This document shows, one piece after another, positions 33,279-33,990 of a stretch of DNA of 33,990 nucleotides (position 1 is the first letter of the stretch; each line of letters opens with the position of its first letter). Made by a program: the position numbers and the translations under genes. The notes under the pieces were generated by a model. It had not been told where the DNA came from and made no database searches. It saw nothing but the letters and a program-made list of their open reading frames with translations. The stretch is from Bacteroidaceae bacterium. GTDB taxonomy: Bacteria; Bacteroidota; Bacteroidia; Bacteroidales; Bacteroidaceae. The DNA is taken from NCBI GenBank assembly GCA_017551845.1, contig JAFZKR010000091.1, positions 1-33,990 of the forward strand, given 5' to 3'.

Positions 33279-33362
33279 AACAAATTATTGAAAACGGATT
33301 CCTATTATGTTTCCGTTCTGTTGTTTTTTTAAGCTACAATTCTCTAACCGGAGGAAATGACC

Positions 33363-33370
33363 TATCTTTG
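33363..33370 (+). promoter_or_regulatory. Candidate -7 element of the C10 peptidase gene
   Basis: TATCTTTG, a perfect TAnnTTTG, 18 bp before the ATG at 33389. The -33 box is not convincing, and the leader would be short (about 15 nt). Confidence 0.4.
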
Positions 33371-33388
33371 GAATCCCGAAGATAATTT

Positions 33389-33990
33389 ATGAAGAAGTGT
33401 ATCACAACTATATTATTGTTGCTTTCAACCGCAATAGCTACATGTCAGGATACGGACTGGAGCCACGAATGGAAAACAGCATTGGATTTTTTGACAGACC
33501 GTGGCATTGATGCCCAAGGTATGCGTATAGTTTACACTTCCGATAACCTTATATGTTTCTCCAGCGAACGAAGTAAAAACTTCTGCATTGTAGCCAAAGA
33601 ACCCTTCGAACCATTTCTGGACTTCCCAATCCTGGCATACGGGCCGGATTCCCAATTAGGAATCGGAAACAACAACGAAAGCAGCGCCACAATTGACGGG
33701 ATACTGGAAAATTATTCTGAACTGCTTTCCAAACTTAAAGAAAACGAATCTATTTACAGCAGCAACCTGTCATCGGCACTGATTTCAGGAAGAGCAATGA
33801 TAAAACCTCTTACGGATAAGATAAGATACGGTCAGAAGACGCCCTACAACAATCTGTTTCCTGAAGAGACATTATCAGGAGGAGTCCACGAAAAGTGTGT
33901 TGCCGGATGCGGTCCGGTGGCATTGGCTCAGGTCATAAGTTATTACCGGTATCCGGATAAACCGTCCGGCACAGGCATGATAACCATGAA
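33389..33990 (+). CDS. C10-family (streptopain-like) cysteine peptidase, 3'-truncated by window
   Basis: An open frame of 200 codons that runs off the right edge. A signal peptide (MKKCITTILLLLSTAIA) is followed by about 140 residues corresponding to the inhibitory prodomain region of C10 peptidases. The catalytic helix then begins: Cys174 in VAGCGPVALAQVISYYRYP, matching the GC-x-A-AQ-YY-YP pattern of streptopain/SpeB. The catalytic His lies beyond the window. Bacteroides encodes such secreted proteases, often next to Spi-like inhibitors. It is the only protein gene on the plus strand and is divergent from YigZ. Confidence 0.8.
   Translation, partial: MKKCITTILLLLSTAIATCQDTDWSHEWKTALDFLTDRGIDAQGMRIVYTSDNLICFSSERSKNFCIVAKEPFEPFLDFPILAYGPDSQLGIGNNNESSATIDGILENYSELLSKLKENESIYSSNLSSALISGRAMIKPLTDKIRYGQKTPYNNLFPEETLSGGVHEKCVAGCGPVALAQVISYYRYPDKPSGTGMITM

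Overview
The window reads as gut-type Bacteroidales DNA (Bacteroides/Prevotella relatives). This rests on several TAnnTTTG-type -7 promoter elements, lipoprotein and porin-family beta-barrel genes, a xylan-type GH43 and a GH67 enzyme, a C10 peptidase, and a tRNA without an encoded CCA. The species cannot be told from the sequence alone.

About 25 kb (1471-26687, minus strand) is one tightly packed biosynthetic operon of the aryl-polyene/flexirubin type II polyketide class. From its promoter near 26740-26770 it encodes, in order: a FabG-type ketoreductase, an outer-membrane barrel, a ketosynthase (KS), a SAM methyltransferase, an acyl carrier protein (ACP), an LpxL-like acyltransferase, an ApeP-type dehydratase, a thioesterase, a second KS, a half-KS, a second ACP, a third KS, a chain-length-factor-like KS without Cys, an EamA half-transporter, a LolA-like carrier, a FabZ-like dehydratase with Glu replaced by Gln, a GT2 glycosyltransferase, an RND exporter fused to a PlsC acyltransferase, two CrtI-like FAD oxidoreductases, a B12-type radical SAM enzyme, an orphan 120-aa protein, a secreted alpha/beta hydrolase, a PaaK-like ligase, a PlsC-like acyltransferase, an acyl-CoA synthetase and a second EamA half-transporter. 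A lipoprotein GH43 follows and may share a separate internal promoter with the last EamA gene. There is no enoyl reductase, so a polyene is expected. No ammonia lyase, chorismate lyase, phosphopantetheinyl transferase or regulator is present in the window.

The logic of the cluster is: activate and load a starter, extend with KS/CLF, KR and DH only, methylate, then acylate or glycosylate and export by RND, LolA and an outer-membrane barrel. What sets it apart from the simple Ape clusters is the radical SAM enzyme plus two CrtI-like oxidoreductases. That combination recalls the gene set proposed for anammox ladderanes and suggests that the polyene is further rearranged or isomerised.

A tRNA-Thr(CGT) with a bidirectional terminator separates this from a second region (27007-33248, minus): a beta-barrel protein, a corrinoid protein, and an apparent operon YigZ - GH67 alpha-glucuronidase - MtaA-like UroD protein - second UroD-family protein. 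Pairing a GH67 enzyme, which releases (4-O-methyl)glucuronate from xylan, with a corrinoid methyltransferase set suggests an O-demethylation pathway. The right edge (plus strand) carries the start of a C10-type cysteine peptidase. No gene-free stretch exceeds 300 bases.
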